Of a stretch of DNA of 64,000 bases, positions 52,503 to 60,943 are shown in pieces. Source of the stretch: Nothophaeocryptopus gaeumannii (Eukaryota; Ascomycota; Dothideomycetes; Mycosphaerellales; Mycosphaerellaceae); the NCBI GenBank assembly GCA_031771865.1, contig JASISA010000041.1, forward strand, positions 2,294,001-2,358,000, in the 5' to 3' direction. The translations under genes and the position numbers were made by a program. Position 1 is the first letter of the stretch. Each line of letters starts with the position of its first letter. The notes below the pieces were generated by a model. The model worked only from the letters and a program-made list of their open reading frames with translations. It was not told the origin of the DNA and searched no databases.

Positions 52503-55500
52503 ATGTTCGCATTCTTCTTCGTCCTTTGGTTTCTCTTATTCGCTTTTGCTAATGCTAAGCCATTCGATGGCCCTCCCAATGGAGATGCGCCAGATGGGAG
52601 CGAGCGACCTATGAACAGCAGCACTTCGACATCAACTCCTTCCATCGCGTTTGGCCTGCCAGGTCACGCTGCTACTTACGACTCCTCTACATCGGAGATA
52701 TATACATCAGAGTCGACGTCGATTGCATCGACGACTAGCGAATCTACTTACGGCTCGCCCGCGTTTACGGCGATCGCTGCGCCGGCCGACGAGCCAAGCA
52801 CTTCCGCCGATTCCATCTTTGCTTCGACGAGCCTTTCGCTTTCTTCCACCCAGGACGCATCATATTCTGTCTCGACTGCAGGGGCGAGCCTCTACCCTTC
52901 CACCTCCGACAGCCAGACTATCAGCGATATTACGTCTAGCGGGCCAAGTTTCTCTGCCAGGGCTGACGCTGAACGGTTCGACACCTCGTCGGACTCCAGC
53001 TCGACAGATGAATCCGCCGCCAATTCCGACGACTCGCGCGAGGCGCCGGGTGCTGGAACAAGCAGCGCGGTTCCCACTCATGTCCCGTACGAGAGTAACA
53101 TCACTCGAGGGCCATCATTTCCGACGGGTTATCTGTCAGGTGGGTATCGAGGACCTGGCAACTTTGCACCTGGGAACATGACCAGACCAGCAAGAGTTCC
53201 TCTGGTCAGCGTTTCAGGAGGATACATTCCACTTCACGCGAACCACTCAGGTCCATATTTTAATCCACACTGTCCAGGCAATGCGACTCACATTCACCAC
53301 GGTACGGAGCCTTGCGACTGCCGCGACGATCATGAGCCAACACCAAAACCTTCCTCCGGGTTCCCGATCAACAGTGCCAACGCAACAACTAGTCTGCCAG
53401 TCACCAGCAACGCCATCCCACGAGCCACCTCAGGCTTCCCGGTCAATAGTGCCAATAACACTCACAGTCGATTCATGACTGGTACCGGATATCGGCGCCC
53501 AACCGCGGTGCCGCTTGTCAGCGTGTCTGGCGGTTACTTGCCTGTTCACCACAACTTCAGCGTGCCATGGTTCAATCCTCACTGTCCTGACAATCCTAAT
53601 CACGTACATACCGGAACCGGGCCTTGCGACTGCAAGGAAGATCGTCAGCCGACTAACAGGCCCTCTTCAGGATTCCCATGGAACAGCGCAAATGCCACTG
53701 CCAGCAGGCCCATTACTGGTACCGCCGCAAGCCCTCGGGCTACGTCGGGGTTTCCTATCAACAGCGCGAACAGTACTCGCAGCCGCTTCTTGACTGGTAC
53801 TGGAAACCAGCGACCGACTGCCGTTCCTCTCGTCAGCGTATCCGGCGGCTATCTACCAGTTCACCACAACTTCACTGTACCGTGGTTCAACCCGCACTGT
53901 CCGAACAACCCGAACCATGTACACACAGGAACTGAACCGTGCGACTGCGATGATCACGAACATGCGCCCACTCCGGCGCCCTCGTCGGGGTATCCAATCA
54001 ACAGCGCCAATGGCACTTTCGCCAGACCTACGAACAGCAGCAGTTCAATGACGAAGCCCTACTGGGTACCATCGTCAGGACGTCCCGTCAATAGCGCAAA
54101 CGCGACTACAGCAAGCCACCTTTTGACTGGCCACCCACGTCCCACCTGGGTCCCTTTGACTCAAGTCTCTGGTGAATTCATTCCGGTTCATCACAACTTT
54201 ACAGTACCTTATTACAACCCACATTGCCCAAACAACCCGAATCACGTCCATCACGGAACTGGGCCTTGCGACTGTATCGATGAGCCAACTCGCGCCCCTT
54301 CTTCTGGGTTTCCGGTCAATAGCGCCAATACCACCGCTACTCATGCGTACGAGACTAACACGAAATCAACGGCACAGTCTGTGCGGACGCCATCATCTGG
54401 CTATCCTATAAACAGCGCCAATTCGACGAGAAGCCATTTCATGACTGGCACTGGCTACCCAAGACCAACGTTTGTCCCTTTGACTCAAGTTTCGGGAGGG
54501 TACATCCCCGTACACCACAACTTCACAGTGCCTTATTACAACCCACATTGCCCGAAGAATCCTCATCACGTCCATCATGGCATAGAGCCGTGCGATTGTG
54601 TCGATGAGCCAACTGCAGCGCCATCCTCAGGATTCCCTGTCAATAGTGCGAACGCCACTTTCACTTCAAGCTACAGTAATAGGGCGGCTCTCTCGACCAC
54701 AGCGCCTGGCAATAGTTCCATTACCGCTGCGCCAGTCACGACTCTTCGTCTGACGCAGGTCTCTGGAGGCTGGATACCCATTCAGCCGAACTTCACGCTG
54801 CCTTACATCAATACCCACTGCCCTAAGAATACCACACATGTACACTCTGGCACGCTCGTCTGCGACTGTCTCGACGACGAGCCAACGCCGCCGCCACGGC
54901 CAAGTTTTGGCTTTCCTATTTCTGCCAACGCAACCGACTTGGCACATCCACGTCCGACTGCTTATCCAGGGGCAACTTGGAGGACGAGCGATAACGCTGC
55001 TACCAGCACGACGCATGTGTCTGCTTCATCGTACACACCTGTCTGTCCAGCTTCAGATGGTCAAGATATTGGAGACTTCGCGAATGTGCTGTACCGAGTG
55101 GCATGTGACACGTCTTTCAGTGGGACCGTCATGGACCCATACCTCGAACGCCGATCAGAGCTCGACTATGCTCAAGAGTGTATGGCTCAATGCGATATCT
55201 GGGACGCCTGTGTTGCCATAAATCTCGCCTCCGGCTCCTGCACACTGTTGAGTGAGGTAACCGGAAGCTCGAGCACTCTAGGTTCAACTGCTGCGATGAA
55301 GGTGTCCAAGATTCCAGACAACACGAGCAGTGACAAGTCGTCCATCTCCGCTACGAGAAGCGCTTTCATCACTTCAAGTGCCGAAGCATCGACGACTGCG
55401 CCGCCAAAGATTCCCCTGACTTCTGTCCCTGGAGGATGGATCCCGGTCGATCGAAGCTTCACTGGCACATACATCAACACGCGGTGCCCGGGCAACCTTA

Positions 55501-57359
55501 CCCACATTCACGAAGGCACTGAGCCCTGCGACTGTCTCCAAGACAGCCATACTTCGGCTCCGCTCGGAAGGCCACAGACCGTTCACTCGACTCCGGCAGC
55601 TGCTACGAGCTTACAACACGTGCCGGCACAGTCGTCGAAAGTCACATCGCCTGGTGGGCCGACATATGTGCCTGATAATCCGATCTATGGTGTATCCATC
55701 CCGGACCAGTTCAAGCATGCTACGAGTACCGCGAAGACGACCACGAATTCGCTCAGATCTTCCTCTTCTGTCGCTAGCACCACACTTAACGCGTACGGTA
55801 CCCAGAGTACAGCAAACTACTGGGAACCTGATATTCCGCTCTGGGGAGTTTCGAGCCCCGCACAACACAGACACTCGACAAGCACGGCCAAGAAAAGCTC
55901 GTCTTCCTCCAAGACTTCTTCATTGATTACGCACACTACGGCTGCTGCTTACGGTGGCTCGGGAGGCTCAAATGTCTGGGAGCCGGATGTTCCGACGTGG
56001 AGCGTCTCCATTGCAGATCAACATAGATCATCAACGAGGACGGCGAAGACAATCTTGTCTTCTTCAAAGACCATGTCGTTCACCTCTAGAACCACGCCTG
56101 CTGTTTACAATACTCCGACCGGCTCGAACTCCTGGGAGCCTGATGTTTCGACATGGAGCGTCTCATCTCCGAAAGCGCATGGACCCTCGATGAGCACAAC
56201 AAGGACAAGCTCTTCCTCCTCCACGCGCCCGCACGTTACATCTATTATCACTGCTTCTGCCTACAATGGCCAAGGTGGCTCGAATATCTGGGCATCTGAT
56301 GTGCCCATACGGAGCCTGTCGCTTCCGGAGTCGTACAGACATTCAAAGAGTGCCGATGAGAGAGCGTCGTCTGTCCACACTCCCTCGCCGTCTACTGTTA
56401 GTGCTTCACGGTCGGCAACTGATGCGTACAGCGCCACTCAAGGTGCAAGCTCCAAGGTCTCGTCGACGAAGCCTAGCATATCGCACCCTCCTGCAACTTC
56501 CCACTTGTCGAAATCCACGATCAGCAGTAGCTCCAAGCCATCGAGTTTCGCTCGAGCTCCTGACATGCCATTTTGGGGTTTCCCTGGTTGGGGTCTGCAC
56601 ACGTCTTCCACGAGCGCGAAGGCAACTGCGTCTTCCTCAAGCTCACACTCCATGACGACGGCGAAGCCGACCGCTGATGCACATGACACGAAGACCTCGA
56701 TAAGCAAGCCAACTGCGATGACAACTAGTAGTCTGCGGCCCAATGCAACTCCATACGATCCAAAGAAGTCAGCGAGCAGCACACTGAGGAGTACATCGTC
56801 TCGGCCTGCTACCACCACCAAGGCTGTCACAAGCAGTGCCTCATCAAAGATCCCGACTTCATCAAAGGTGACGTCTTCGAGCAGGGCGTCACCAAAGCTG
56901 CCAGTCTCCAGTAATTTCGCCCCTCACCCGCCAGAATACACAACACAAAGCTCTTCTTCTCGCAAACCCAACCCATCCTCTTCCACGACTGCGAGCCCGA
57001 AACCGCCTGCCTCTAAATCGACCTCTACCAGTACCACCCGCACGGACAAGACAACCACAAAGATCGGTGTCGCAAAGTCTACCTCTCATCCCACTACGCT
57101 TTCCACTGTCACAAAAGCGAAGTCAACTTCGACGCAAGCAAAGACGACTGTGACACGAGCGAAGGCAACAGCTCCCGCAAATCCAAATTCAAAACCGCAT
57201 CTGACATCAGAGCAGAGCTGGTACGCCAGCTTCTGGAGAGACTTCATGAACTGGATCGATCCTCATAGGAGGGCTGGCAAAAAGGCGCAGCCTGCTAGGA
57301 ATGAGAAAATTGATGGAGTACGATACGGTCCGGCGCACAAGGAGAGGTGGAGGACATAA
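52503..57359 (+). CDS. giant secreted repeat protein: His/Cys 41-mers, NSAN sequons, Apple-like domain, Ser/Thr 52-mers
   Basis: A single exon encodes 1618 residues starting with a strong signal peptide (FAFFFVLWFLLFAFANA). Residues 20-230 are Ser/Thr-rich. Between 233 and 1011 lie seven copies of an exactly 41-residue unit, each opening near VSGGYIPVHHNFTVPYYN, then HCPNNPNHVHHGT and closing PCDC. Spacers carry a second motif, SSGFPINSANATT-like, in about ten copies, nearly all with an N-glycosylation sequon. A six-Cys Apple/PAN-like domain (848-913; ECMAQCDIWDACVAIN) sits between copies six and seven. From about 1107 a 52-residue unit (WEPDVPTWSVS and a Ser-rich tail) repeats with an exact 156 bp period. 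The C-terminus is Ser/Thr/Lys-rich with a basic end and no GPI signal or membrane helix. It is probably a heavily glycosylated wall or matrix protein; metal binding by the His/Cys units is a hypothesis. I recognise no family for the 41-mer. Confidence 0.88.
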   Translation: MFAFFFVLWFLLFAFANAKPFDGPPNGDAPDGSERPMNSSTSTSTPSIAFGLPGHAATYDSSTSEIYTSESTSIASTTSESTYGSPAFTAIAAPADEPSTSADSIFASTSLSLSSTQDASYSVSTAGASLYPSTSDSQTISDITSSGPSFSARADAERFDTSSDSSSTDESAANSDDSREAPGAGTSSAVPTHVPYESNITRGPSFPTGYLSGGYRGPGNFAPGNMTRPARVPLVSVSGGYIPLHANHSGPYFNPHCPGNATHIHHGTEPCDCRDDHEPTPKPSSGFPINSANATTSLPVTSNAIPRATSGFPVNSANNTHSRFMTGTGYRRPTAVPLVSVSGGYLPVHHNFSVPWFNPHCPDNPNHVHTGTGPCDCKEDRQPTNRPSSGFPWNSANATASRPITGTAASPRATSGFPINSANSTRSRFLTGTGNQRPTAVPLVSVSGGYLPVHHNFTVPWFNPHCPNNPNHVHTGTEPCDCDDHEHAPTPAPSSGYPINSANGTFARPTNSSSSMTKPYWVPSSGRPVNSANATTASHLLTGHPRPTWVPLTQVSGEFIPVHHNFTVPYYNPHCPNNPNHVHHGTGPCDCIDEPTRAPSSGFPVNSANTTATHAYETNTKSTAQSVRTPSSGYPINSANSTRSHFMTGTGYPRPTFVPLTQVSGGYIPVHHNFTVPYYNPHCPKNPHHVHHGIEPCDCVDEPTAAPSSGFPVNSANATFTSSYSNRAALSTTAPGNSSITAAPVTTLRLTQVSGGWIPIQPNFTLPYINTHCPKNTTHVHSGTLVCDCLDDEPTPPPRPSFGFPISANATDLAHPRPTAYPGATWRTSDNAATSTTHVSASSYTPVCPASDGQDIGDFANVLYRVACDTSFSGTVMDPYLERRSELDYAQECMAQCDIWDACVAINLASGSCTLLSEVTGSSSTLGSTAAMKVSKIPDNTSSDKSSISATRSAFITSSAEASTTAPPKIPLTSVPGGWIPVDRSFTGTYINTRCPGNLTHIHEGTEPCDCLQDSHTSAPLGRPQTVHSTPAAATSLQHVPAQSSKVTSPGGPTYVPDNPIYGVSIPDQFKHATSTAKTTTNSLRSSSSVASTTLNAYGTQSTANYWEPDIPLWGVSSPAQHRHSTSTAKKSSSSSKTSSLITHTTAAAYGGSGGSNVWEPDVPTWSVSIADQHRSSTRTAKTILSSSKTMSFTSRTTPAVYNTPTGSNSWEPDVSTWSVSSPKAHGPSMSTTRTSSSSSTRPHVTSIITASAYNGQGGSNIWASDVPIRSLSLPESYRHSKSADERASSVHTPSPSTVSASRSATDAYSATQGASSKVSSTKPSISHPPATSHLSKSTISSSSKPSSFARAPDMPFWGFPGWGLHTSSTSAKATASSSSSHSMTTAKPTADAHDTKTSISKPTAMTTSSLRPNATPYDPKKSASSTLRSTSSRPATTTKAVTSSASSKIPTSSKVTSSSRASPKLPVSSNFAPHPPEYTTQSSSSRKPNPSSSTTASPKPPASKSTSTSTTRTDKTTTKIGVAKSTSHPTTLSTVTKAKSTSTQAKTTVTRAKATAPANPNSKPHLTSEQSWYASFWRDFMNWIDPHRRAGKKAQPARNEKIDGVRYGPAHKERWRT
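53199..53321 (+). repeat. 41-residue His/Cys unit, copy 1
   Basis: Residues 233-273. It reads PLVSVSGGYIPLHANHSG, then NPHCPGN, HIHHGT and ends PCDC. It differs from later copies by HANHS in place of HHNFT. Confidence 0.85.
53511..53633 (+). repeat. 41-residue His/Cys unit, copy 2
   Basis: Residues 337-377, 312 bp after copy 1. It contains PVHHNFSVPWFNPHCP and ends GPCDC. Confidence 0.85.
53826..53948 (+). repeat. 41-residue His/Cys unit, copy 3
   Basis: Residues 442-482, 315 bp after copy 2 and closest to it (PWFN variant). It ends EPCDC. Confidence 0.85.
54153..54275 (+). repeat. 41-residue His/Cys unit, copy 4
   Basis: Residues 551-591. It opens PLTQVSGEFIPVHHNF and has the PYYNPHCP variant shared with copy 5. 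Confidence 0.85.
54477..54599 (+). repeat. 41-residue His/Cys unit, copy 5
   Basis: Residues 659-699. It is nearly identical to copy 4 at nucleotide level over much of the unit, suggesting recent duplication or conversion. Confidence 0.85.
54747..54869 (+). repeat. 41-residue His/Cys unit, copy 6 (divergent)
   Basis: Residues 749-789. His-His is replaced by QPN and the end is LVCDC, but length, HCPKN, HVH and CDC are kept. Confidence 0.82.
55042..55300 (+). other. Apple/PAN-like six-Cys domain inside the repeat protein
   Basis: Residues about 848-913 hold six Cys in the order expected of an Apple/PAN module: one near the start, one in YRVACDTSFSG, then ECMAQC, DACVAIN and GSCTLL. Such modules bind carbohydrate or protein in secreted fungal proteins. 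The call is by Cys pattern and the hallmark around CDIWDACVAIN. Confidence 0.6.
55413..55535 (+). repeat. 41-residue His/Cys unit, copy 7 (divergent, after the Apple-like domain)
   Basis: Residues 971-1011. It reads PLTSVPGGWIPVDRSFTG, then NTRCPGN, HIHEGT and PCDC. The first His of HCP is Arg here. Confidence 0.82.
55821..56444 (+). repeat. 156 bp tandem repeat (52-residue Ser/Thr unit), four copies
   Basis: Units start at 55821, 55977, 56133 and 56289, each exactly 156 bp apart. The first three open WEPDIPLWGVS, WEPDVPTWSVS and WEPDVSTWSVS; the fourth (WASDVPIRSLS) is more diverged. Each continues into a His/Ser-rich part and a Ser-rich tail and ends near GGSN. A degenerate unit with PDNPIYGVSIP precedes at about 55665, and PDMPFWGFPGWG near 56560 may be another relic. 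Confidence 0.85.
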
Positions 57360-57787
57360 TGGAGCATACATGGGCATCCTTCTTTCTGTATGCATATTGC
57401 ACAGCTGACGAGACTCCGATTTCATACTGTAATAACTACTGTTCATACATAGCGTCACGAGAAATGCATGTGTGATTAGAACACATGGGTTGCGAACGCG
57501 CGTCCTTGTCTAACCGTCCATGATAGTGCGAGCCATAATTGCAGCAGATGGTAAGAATGCGTTCATTTCCACTGGTGGCTGGGTCAGTGCGACGGCCAGC
57601 ATGTGTAAGCTGCACTGATCGACTTCGCGGTAGCATGCGACACTAAATGATATATAGCGACAGCTTCGCCGTAGTAATTCCAGTCAGGCTTGCACCAGAC
57701 GTGATGAACAGCCGCGTTGCTTGCACAACGAGGGCCTGACCCTGTCATGGTTGTGGTTATCGTGCCCATCCATTCCAGCTCCATTGT
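57360..57787. other. intergenic region
   Basis: This 428 bp gap lies between the 3' end of the giant gene and the in-frame extension of the next gene. Nothing is supported. Confidence 0.35.
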
Positions 57788-58099
57788 TCAACGTTCAGCC
57801 ATGTCCTCGTCTTCCGAGATATCTGAATTGTCGTGGTCCGTCGAACCGTCTGTCGAATAGTCAAGAAACTTCAGGTCTCCTTCGGCATAAAGCGAGGGGG
57901 CCAAGGGAGAGTCGAGAAAGTCCTTGTCGTAGCTCATATCGCAAATGAGCTCAACGAGCTCAGCTGGAAGTAGATGACCTGCTACTCTAAAGGGCACCAG
58001 CAAAGCAGTCCGTTGGCATGGCATGTCTTGAGGTAGCGCATCGTGTACGGGAAGAGATGCTTCTTTGTCCAAGTCAAACCATCTCTTCTGTCCCAATAC
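57788..58099 (-). pseudogene. in-frame continuation after a TAA stop of the 58100-58547 gene
   Basis: Immediately after the TAA at 58100-58102 the same reading frame continues for 103 codons to a TGA at 57788. It has no ATG of its own near the start. Its composition looks coding: RTALLVPFRVAGHLLPAELV, then ELICDMSYDKDFLDSPLAP and an acidic tail DISEDEDMAER. Together with the upstream gene it would make a protein of about 234 residues. The TAA is therefore probably a nonsense change in a once longer gene; stop readthrough is less likely because TAA followed by G is not a leaky context. Confidence 0.5.
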
Positions 58100-58547
58100 T
58101 TAATTGAAGGGCAGCTGTAGGTCGGCAAATCCCTTCAGGCCGTGTCTGATAACGAGATATAACGCTACCGCTGCGCCGTTTGCTAGCTCTGTCAGAGACT
58201 CAATGTCATCGGTGAAGTCGCAGTAGGGGTAGGACATAAAGTCCTCGCTGTCCTTCTTGATATATGAATTCGTGATCTGGTATTCAATCTGGTGCTGCAT
58301 GGTTGTAGCTGCAGCTGCATCGCCCTCGAGCGCCAAGCGAAGCGTTGGATTTGGCAGACCTGTTATCCAGTGTCAGTGGCGGCTGTAAGTCTTGTCATAT
58401 CGAACATCACTTACGTGGGAGCACCTGCTCCTGTTTCATTGTGACAAAAGCCATGTGAAGCCAATGCTTGACGTCGTTCAGCTGCTGCTTTGTGTCGTTG
58501 AGAGTCTGCTCCAGCTCCTCATATGACGGCTTGTTGTCGCTCGCCAT
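58100..58547 (-). CDS. uncharacterised small protein, two exons, possibly shortened by a nonsense codon
   Basis: Exons 58415-58547 and 58100-58359, joined by a 55 bp intron, encode 130 residues. The N-terminal exon is a coiled helix (SYEELEQTLNDTKQQLNDVK, then HWLHMAFVTMKQEQ). The second part is soluble and acidic (MSYPYCDFTDDIESLTEL). It ends LQLPFN at a TAA, after which the frame remains open for another 103 codons. I do not recognise the family and it could be lineage-specific. Splice sites are good (GTAAGT donor, AACAG acceptor), so the gene was or is expressed. Confidence 0.6.
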
Positions 58548-58816
58548 CTATTCACTTCGACCGCGGAAGACGTTGTCGGTCGTGGCGTTGTTTTCTCTTT
58601 GAGTGCACTTGTACAATCGTCTGAAACTAGCTTTACACTTCAGTGTTCACATACGTGAGTATCGAGCTCTCACGAGCCTCACGTTCTTGGAACATACTGA
58701 TCGAGATAGCTGTAGCGTAGAAAGCGGTTACCTAAAAGAGATTGGATGTAAATATCAGCGAGGGCTGCATCTGCGACTGAATGGTAAAGACCGACGTGAG
58801 TGGGAACAGGAAGGGG

Positions 58817-59342
58817 CTAAGCAAAGGCGCTGTAAAATCGCTCAATGAGGTCGGCAAGCTGGTTTCGGACGTCTTCTATATCCCCATGTTCAGAGAAGAT
58901 AGACTTGTACTTGACTTTGTTTGGGCCTTGAGTAACGAACTGCCAGTTGTGCTCGCCGGTGTCCTCGTTGAGGCCAAGCTCCTCCTTTCGTGGTGTGGCC
59001 TTTCATGACAGCAGGATGGTCCTTCTCAGGGGCTGATGTGTCGAAGGACAACCGAAGTTTGCTTGGGAGCAGACTCTCCACGTTCGTAAGACCTTGCTCG
59101 TCGATCTGAAGTTCTTGGATCATCTTGTCCAGCTTCGCCAGGTTGTAGACCCTCGCAAGCTCATCGTGTAGCTTGCGCTGATATTGCTTGCTTGCTTGAA
59201 CGTCAGGAGTCGCATACGGCACTGAAACGTCGCTCTCGGGCAGTGCATCTATCTTCATCGTTCGCGTTCTTGATCTTGAAGATCCATTTCTTGTTGAAGT
59301 GTAGGCATTGCACGGTGCTTCTTCCTTCCTATTTTCAAACAT
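58817..59342 (-). pseudogene. uncharacterised gene with a single frameshift
   Basis: From the ATG at 59342 a frame encodes about 113 residues including MKIDALPESDVSVPYATPD and QYQRKLHDELARVYNLAKLD, ending in coding-like sequence at EKDHPAVMK. At about 58997-59000 (GGCC) the coding character moves to another frame: RKEELGLNEDTGEHNWQF, then KYKSIFSEHGDIEDVRNQL and ERFYSAFA, ending at a TAG at 58817-58819. One extra base explains the shift; no intron fits. The unshifted frame instead runs into basic low-quality sequence. Family unknown. It lies head to tail with the likewise damaged 58547 gene. Confidence 0.55.
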
Positions 59343-59625
59343 GCTTTAAATGGACTTCTAGCGTGAGCACCTTCCCCCTCGCAACATCCTGCGATTCTCC
59401 GTGCGGTTCTGTCCTGCCTCATTGGCACGCCGGGCGATATACTCGCTTATTCGCCCAAAATCAGCTCCATCTACGAAACTACCAACCAGCAATGCTTTGA
59501 GGAGTTTTCCGGGGTCGCAGAAGACCAAAAGGAATGGCTCATGTGCGCAGATCTGATCTTGGCGTCCCGAATTTCTCAGCTTGGGTCCAGAAATGAAGTT
59601 TCCGCACCACCACCGACACAGTTTC

Positions 59626-59631
59626 AAAAAA
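59626..59631 (-). terminator. Pol III terminator (T6 on the minus strand)
   Basis: A run of six T on the minus strand begins 19 nt after the 3' end of the tRNA, as expected for RNA polymerase III. Confidence 0.7.
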
Positions 59632-59649
59632 GAGAAGAGGCTGTTACGA

Positions 59650-59721
59650 CTCCGTTACAGGGAATTGAACCCTGGCCTCCCCGGTGAGAGCGGGATATCC
59701 TAGCCACTAGACGATAACGGA
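59650..59721 (-). tRNA. tRNA-Glu (anticodon CTC)
   Basis: The minus strand folds as a 72-nt cloverleaf. The acceptor arm pairs TCCGTTA with TAACGGA, the A box is in TCTAGTGGCTAGGAT, the anticodon loop reads CTCTCAC with CTC at positions 34-36, and the T arm contains GGTTCAATTCC. The discriminator is G. No intron is present. It decodes GAG. Confidence 0.95.
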
Positions 59722-60943
59722 CAGTTGTTGATTGGATGAACCTGACGAAATTGAGCACGTATATATACTGTAGCCGCTTGCAAACGTGGCACACCCCAGC
59801 AGGCTCTGGATCCTACCCGGGCCGGGCAACTCCTCTAGCAGCAGGGTGTCAGGCCATGAAAAGACCGAGAGTTCTTTTCCGGAACTCTGGATTCATTCAC
59901 AGTTGAACATGGTTGAAAAGCAACAATGTTTTTTGATTTCCAGTCGATTATGGATATGACACTCGCAAGATCTGAAGCTACTCAGTGTTCTCAGTCAATG
60001 TCCATCGACACCGGAATGTGAATTTCGCGAAGCGCCCGAGCAGATTCGAATCTACATTCGGCCTGCTCGAAAGCTTACAAAAGCTGACACCACTCCCAAA
60101 ATTTCTCCACTATTGGATTGCTCCAATGAGTACCTTACTGAGTGTCTGTTGAGTTGTTGCTCGTTGTCGCAAGAATCGCAAACCTTGGGCGGACCCTGGA
60201 CCCGCCTTTATCTCTTGGCACTCTCCGAGTGAATGCTTGAAAACAACATCCACTAGTGCTTTGTTTTGTTTTGGTATTTCGATGGAGGTAGTAGTGATAG
60301 ATTTTCTCAGGACGCAGAAAAATCTCTTATTGACGCGAGACCGAGACCCTCAGCGCGCAGTCTTTGATAGCAATGTTTGCGAAGGACTCATACTTGTCCC
60401 AACCTCGGCTATCATAACGAGGCAAACTCTGTCTTGACTACGTCCACCACAACTTTCGCTTCTGCACTGGCAACACTAGACGAAGTTATTGTAGATCAGA
60501 AATAGGTCAGTGGTTCTATCTACATCCACGTTTTGACCATGAGAGCAAATGCTGGAAGCGACCAATTTCGCCGACATCTCCTTGGCACCGAACAAGCCTC
60601 AATTTCTGGCTCATCGAAATTATCTGGCAAGATCACATCTCATGACTTCCTCAACTCTCGGATCTCCAATAGAACTCCCACAGTCGGCCGCGTAACTTTG
60701 AGAAAGGACATCGCCTATCAAATGACCAACGGAGAGGGGGGCGAGGACACTGTACAGACCCCGGCCTTCTTGCCCCGCGGCCAACTCACACAACCACTCT
60801 CCACCCGGAGTGCCTATAGTTTGCCGGCGATAGGCGATGAAGAGGCAAAACATAAGAATGTCTTCGAAGCGGCCAAGTAGGATCGTTTAAACCTCTTTGT
60901 TCTTCCACATTTTTAAGACCAAAGAACAGGAGTGTTGACGACC
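59722..60943. other. 1.2 kb intergenic region with a doubtful small frame
   Basis: A frame from ATG 60539 to 60880 encodes 113 residues (ANAGSDQFRRHLLGTEQASI) with no domain. It ends 63 bp before the next gene's ATG and would overlap its promoter, so I do not call it as a gene. The rest shows nothing. Confidence 0.3.

Noticed and set aside
60539..60880. 113-residue open frame just before the PhyH gene
   Set aside because: It has no domain or signal, ends 63 bp from the next ATG and would sit in its promoter.
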